DNA of 64,000 nucleotides from Thunnus maccoyii (taxonomy: Eukaryota; Chordata; Actinopteri; Scombriformes; Scombridae): contig NC_056540.1 of NCBI RefSeq assembly GCF_910596095.1, forward strand, positions 14,067,001 through 14,131,000. The letters are read 5' to 3'. Positions within the stretch are counted from its first letter, which is position 1. Each line of letters opens with the position of its first letter. Below, piece after piece: positions 60,801-64,000 of this stretch. The position numbers were made by a program, and so were the translations under genes. The notes below the pieces were generated by a model. It saw only the letters and a list, made by a program, of their open reading frames with translations. It was not told the DNA's origin and searched no databases.

Positions 60801-62814
60801 GACTCTGCTCAGTGAGCCCTTCTGCCTGCACTCCATTGTAAATAAAGACTTAGTGTTTTCTTAACCTCCTTGCCACCACACGGCCCACAGCGTGAGCATT
60901 TCACCTCAGAATATATTGTTTAATTTCCTCTGCAGTTTCTTGAAAAAGCATGACGGTGTGGTTGCCAGTCTCAGTGGCATCAGGGGGCCCTGACAGGCCC
61001 CACAGGCCTCTGGATCAACTGACCAGAGCAGATGGAGGCCACCTACTCTTCATTTGGCACACGTAAGGAGTGTATTTGTTGTGCACCAACAGATTAACTG
61101 AGACGCAGTGAATAATGCACAGATAACACTAATAATGTTTGGATATGCTTGTGGAGAATTTCTTCTCTGACTCCAAAAAACATGTTTTCTATCCCTCCTT
61201 ATGGGCCCTGAATTCAGAGACTACGTCAGTGTGGCAGTGAGGCTTTTGACATGAGGAGAATAAATGCTGCAGAATTGGAAAATTTGTACAAATATAAAGT
61301 CTGGCTCAGAAAATATGACGCAAACTAACTTAATTATATATAAAAGAGGCTGAGTATTTGTAGAAATAATACTGTTACTGCGCCCTAAATTAAATGCTGC
61401 AATAATATATGAGTGATGTTATTCTATATCCCTGCAGTTTAAAACGACCACCACAGTATATCAAAGCCCACTCATAGGTTTGGTGACAATTCAGAGCAGT
61501 AAATGCTACCCCAGAGACTTTTCCATTGCCAGCTATAGATATGATTTACAAGGCCTGCAGCTGCCTTTAACTGCCTCGCGTTAACTTACAGACATTTAGA
61601 TGAATGCAATATCTTCTCTGCAAGTCTCATTAACTAATTGAATATCATGAGGTTTTTTAAATTGGAGCCGGTTGTGAGAGAATGTTTGCAGTATTATATT
61701 TTTTGTTAATGGACAAACATAAGTTGCATTTATGACTTACATCATAAATGAAATGATCATAAGTCAACATCATAAGCCAATTTATGACCACATCAGGAAA
61801 TGAGCGCGAGGGAACAGTGTGAACTGACCCATTGAACCTACCTATGGGCAAGGCGAGGAAGAAGGGCAACCAACAAAGCGTAAACATGCCGACCACAACT
61901 CCCAAAGTTTTGGCCGCTTTCTTCTCCCGGGAGAATTTCAGAAGTTTCACCGTGAGGGAACTTCTCGCCTGGTGCGCGCGGCCCTTGCTGGTGCTGGACG
62001 TACCGGGCTCCTCCTGCACCTGAGATCCCTTGTGGATCCTCAGGGTCAGCTCGCCGGAGTTCATCCTCTCTCGCATCACCCCGGCCTCCAGGTTCTTAGT
62101 GGTCCGTTTGGCGACTATGTACACCCGGCAGTACATGGCCAGTATAACGACGAGAGGGATGTAGAAGGAGCCGAGGGAGGAGAAGAGCGCGTAAAAAGGC
62201 TCCTCGGTGATGGGGCAAACCGTGTCGTCCGGCGACGGCGGCTGCTTCCACCCGAGCAGCGGTCCAATGGAGATGACCACCGACAGCACCCACACCCCGA
62301 GCATGGCCAGCAGAGCCCGCTTCTCGGTCACGATGCCCGGGTACTGCAGAGGGTGGCTCACTCCGATGTAGCGGTCGATGGATATTACGCACAGGCTCAT
62401 GATGGACGCGGTGCAGCACAGCACATCCACCGCCGCCCAGATATCACAGAAGATCCTACCGAACACCCAGTAGTCTAGGATCTCCAGCGTGGCCGACACT
62501 GGCAGCACCGTAGTGCCCAGCAGCAGGTCGGCGATGGCCAGGTTGATGATGAAGTAGTTCGTCGGGGTCCGCAGGTGCCTGTTGCACACCACCGAGAGAA
62601 TGACGAGGATGTTGCCCGCGATGGCGAACACGATGAAAGCCCCCAGCACCAAGGCGAGCGGGATGGCTCGGGTAAGGGCCACTTCGCTGGGTTCCGTGTG
62701 GTTTCCCCCGGAGCTGTTGGTGAAGTTGACCTGGGATGACACACCCGGAGCCCCGTCGAGTTCCGAGGAACCATTTTTCCACAAGTTTGTGACATTGTCA
62801 GTGCTCAGACTCAT
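52772..62814 (-). CDS. adra1b: Alpha-1B adrenergic receptor
   Basis: Gq-coupled receptor for noradrenaline and adrenaline in the plasma membrane. Exon 1 is 61842-62814 and exon 2 is 52772-53337, joined in phase 1 after LPIG at the end of TM6, exactly where the ADRA1 family intron lies. Product 512 aa (human 520). The N-terminus has five N-glycosylation sequons (NVT, NGS, NFT, NSS, NHT). Key residues: D130 in [11 protein letters not shown] (Asp3.32), C123 and C200 disulfide, DRY 147-149, S212/S213/S216 before P220, [12 protein letters not shown] (293-304), CWLPFF, and [11 protein letters not shown] in exon 2. [18 protein letters not shown] and the tail [17 protein letters not shown] choose subtype 1B over 1A and 1D. 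The tail has CQC, a possible palmitoylation site. The intron translates to a spurious FNGSVHTV extension if splicing is ignored. Teleosts usually have two 1B copies; which one this is cannot be told. Confidence 0.95.
53418..53790. mobile_element. Short inverted-repeat element 'TTGACATTTTGGGAAAT', copy 3 (both ends present)
   Basis: Left end ATAGTTCAACATTTTGGGAA and the inverted right end AAAGTTTGACATTTTGGAAA form terminal repeats of about 25 bases. CCTCTAAAGCTCACAAATAA inside matches the other copies. It starts 81 bases upstream of adra1b exon 2 in the transcript sense, within the splice-acceptor region's flank. Confidence 0.7.
56205..56640. repeat. Interspersed 'GTTGCAGCC' repeat, copy 6
   Basis: GTTGACTGATTAATCAACTA at the left, AACAGAAAAGCAAATCC and CGTTTGATGAATCAATTAAT at the right. 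The ends form an imperfect inverted pair. Confidence 0.5.
57761..57829. repeat. (CA)n microsatellite
   Basis: A near-perfect run of about 25 CA units after ACACAGACACACAAACAC. The long frames on both strands here are translations of the repeat. Confidence 0.95.
58215..58420. repeat. Interspersed 'GTTGCAGCC' repeat, copy 7 (partial)
   Basis: CAAGCAAAAATGCCAAAAG, CCAGCTTCTCAAATGTGAGG, TTTGCTGCTTTTACTATA and ACCAATCAATCAAGAAAAC are family segments in the usual order. Confidence 0.55.
58528..58742. repeat. Interspersed 'GTTGCAGCC' repeat, copy 8 (best preserved)
   Basis: Runs from GAACTGCAACGATTAGTCGA to TAAAAGTTGCAGCCTTA. The end GTTGCAGCC is the reverse of the left CTGCAAC, so the element has short inverted ends. 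Internal CTAGCTTCTTAAATGTGAAT and CTAACTGAATATCTTTGG are diagnostic. Confidence 0.65.
59840..59871. repeat. (CA)n-(CG)n microsatellite
   Basis: About twelve CA units pass into CGCGCG, then CAGACAGACA. Confidence 0.9.
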
Positions 62815-64000
62815 TTTGACTCGAGAGGTCCTCCATAGCAGGCTTCAGATCACTTGTAACTGCAACTCACGAAAGAGCGTAAACAAACATAAATAAACCG
62901 CACAGATGGTCTTAAGTCCGCATGGTTTAATTGCGCGTTTGCAGTTTTGTCTCCAAATCGGTGCTGAGATGTTTCATCAGAGAAAAGAGTTTACTGTGCA
63001 GTCGTACAGTCCCCATGCAGTCCCGCTCCCACCACTCTCCTGAGGGCTCAGTGGAGAAGTGAGGGGGGCAGCAGTCATCTCCTGCCTCCTCTCCACCACA
63101 CACAGCTCTGCCATATACTGACCAAACATACCTAAACACGAGCCTATGAAGCGCGCATGACGCATCATTACACGAGGAGCCGTGACTCCACAGAAAACAT
63201 CTATTTGCTTCATTTTTATGCAACTTTGCGGGATGGAGCAGAGAGTTGCGTTTTCAGAGAAGCGCCTCTTTGTGTCTTGCATTTGTTTATCCTCACTGTG
63301 GGAGGGTGCTTAACTGGACAATTACAAGTGAAAGAAGTTCGTGCCAAAGCCACCTATTGTTGATTTTAAGTTAAGAGGTCTTATATGCTTTCATGGCAGT
63401 AAAAAGGAGAAAATGCAGCATATAAAATTAAAATCGTAGCCTCATTTGTTCCAGTGTAAATAAGCCTTGAAATTAATCAGTTTCCTTCTTTATGTGGTCC
63501 CCGAAAATATTCAGGATGCTCAGGCAGGCAGCTTAAAAGATTAAGCCTGGAAGGTCAAATTGATTAAGTTCAAAAGTAGATAATAAAATCACATACAATC
63601 CCTCTCTCCTACAACAGGTATTTCTTGTGAAATAGATTCCTATTTTGGTCAAACGCAGGAGTCCCTCAAAGTAATCTCAGTTTGCATGCGAGCTCAGTTC
63701 GTGAGGAGTGACTGATTTAATGGGCTGAGTTCAGACACATTCCTAAAATTGTGGTTCCTCCTGTTTAAGAGGTTTTAGGTTACTTATGATGCAACACTGA
63801 TGAAGGATAAATACAAGCAAAAGGTGCCTCAGAAGAAACCTGCCAAAGATTTGCAACCATTTATTGGACAGTAATTTACTATAAACACAAACTCCTACCT
63901 TTTAGGGATCTTTAAAACTCTGAGGGTGGTTTTAACTCATAAACCAGACGGAATGTTTGACATTTACAACCATTTAATACCAGATTTTACATTTGATATC
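62815..64000. other. adra1b: Upstream region of adra1b
   Basis: Presumed 5' UTR and promoter of adra1b (minus strand). CpG density is high in exon 1 and falls quickly after about 62940. No TATA box or strong named motif was recognised, and no further gene begins before the window ends. Confidence 0.4.

Larger units (their letters stand above)
53338..61841. other. adra1b: adra1b intron (8.5 kb)
   Basis: Repeat-rich and AT-rich. Holds one inverted-repeat element near its 3' splice site, three 'GTTGCAGCC' family copies, a small hAT-like scrap near 54090-54165 (TTTAGTGATGCACTCATCC, TCTGATACCAGCGCT) and two CA microsatellites. No nested gene was supported. Confidence 0.6.

Noticed and set aside
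61657-61841. Extension of adra1b exon 1 frame beyond LPIG
   Set aside because: It runs through a good donor (ATAG|GTAGGT) into the intron; family structure places the splice exactly there.
61972-62795. Several long frames on both strands over adra1b exon 1
   Set aside because: Shadows of a GC-rich coding exon; only the minus-strand frame ending at 61842 encodes a recognisable receptor.

Overview
The window is vertebrate nuclear DNA, almost certainly from a ray-finned (teleost) fish and probably a percomorph. Genes are split by GT-AG introns, coding exons are much more GC-rich than the AT-rich spacers, and the repeats (Tc1-like, hAT-like, L2-type LINE, short inverted-repeat elements) are of kinds common in fish. 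No virus-like or LTR element was recognised.

Layout. 1.0-8.0 kb: slu7 (+), a second-step splicing factor, 14 coding exons, complete. 9.0-11.8 kb: c1qtnf2 (+), a secreted collagen-C1q protein, two coding exons. 13.1-32.1 kb: ccnjl (+), cyclin J-like, five coding exons with a 9.35 kb intron and a long 3' UTR. 38.8-39.5 kb: fabp6 (-), ileal bile-acid/fatty-acid binding protein, four exons. 41.3-47.9 kb: a junkyard of LINE and Tc1 remains surrounding broken exons of an NLRP1/CARD8-like immune gene (a FIIND region split by an L2 LINE, plus two CARD exons). 50.4-51.5 kb: an intact, intronless class A aminergic receptor (-), not assigned to a named subtype. 52.1-62.8 kb: adra1b (-), alpha-1B adrenergic receptor, two coding exons separated by an 8.5 kb intron.

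Read in reverse, the order adra1b - fabp6 - ccnjl - c1qtnf2 - slu7, with these orientations, is that of human 5q33.3. Human ADRA1B and FABP6 are separated by TTC1 and PWWP2A; here that interval instead holds the amine receptor and the immune-gene relic. The genes do not form one pathway: slu7 is housekeeping RNA splicing, c1qtnf2 a secreted hormone-like protein, ccnjl a cyclin, fabp6 intestinal bile-acid transport, and the two receptors amine signalling.

All calls come from reading translations and splice signals by eye and from remembered family sequences. Exon boundaries were checked for reading-frame continuity; UTR ends, promoters and repeat boundaries are less certain.
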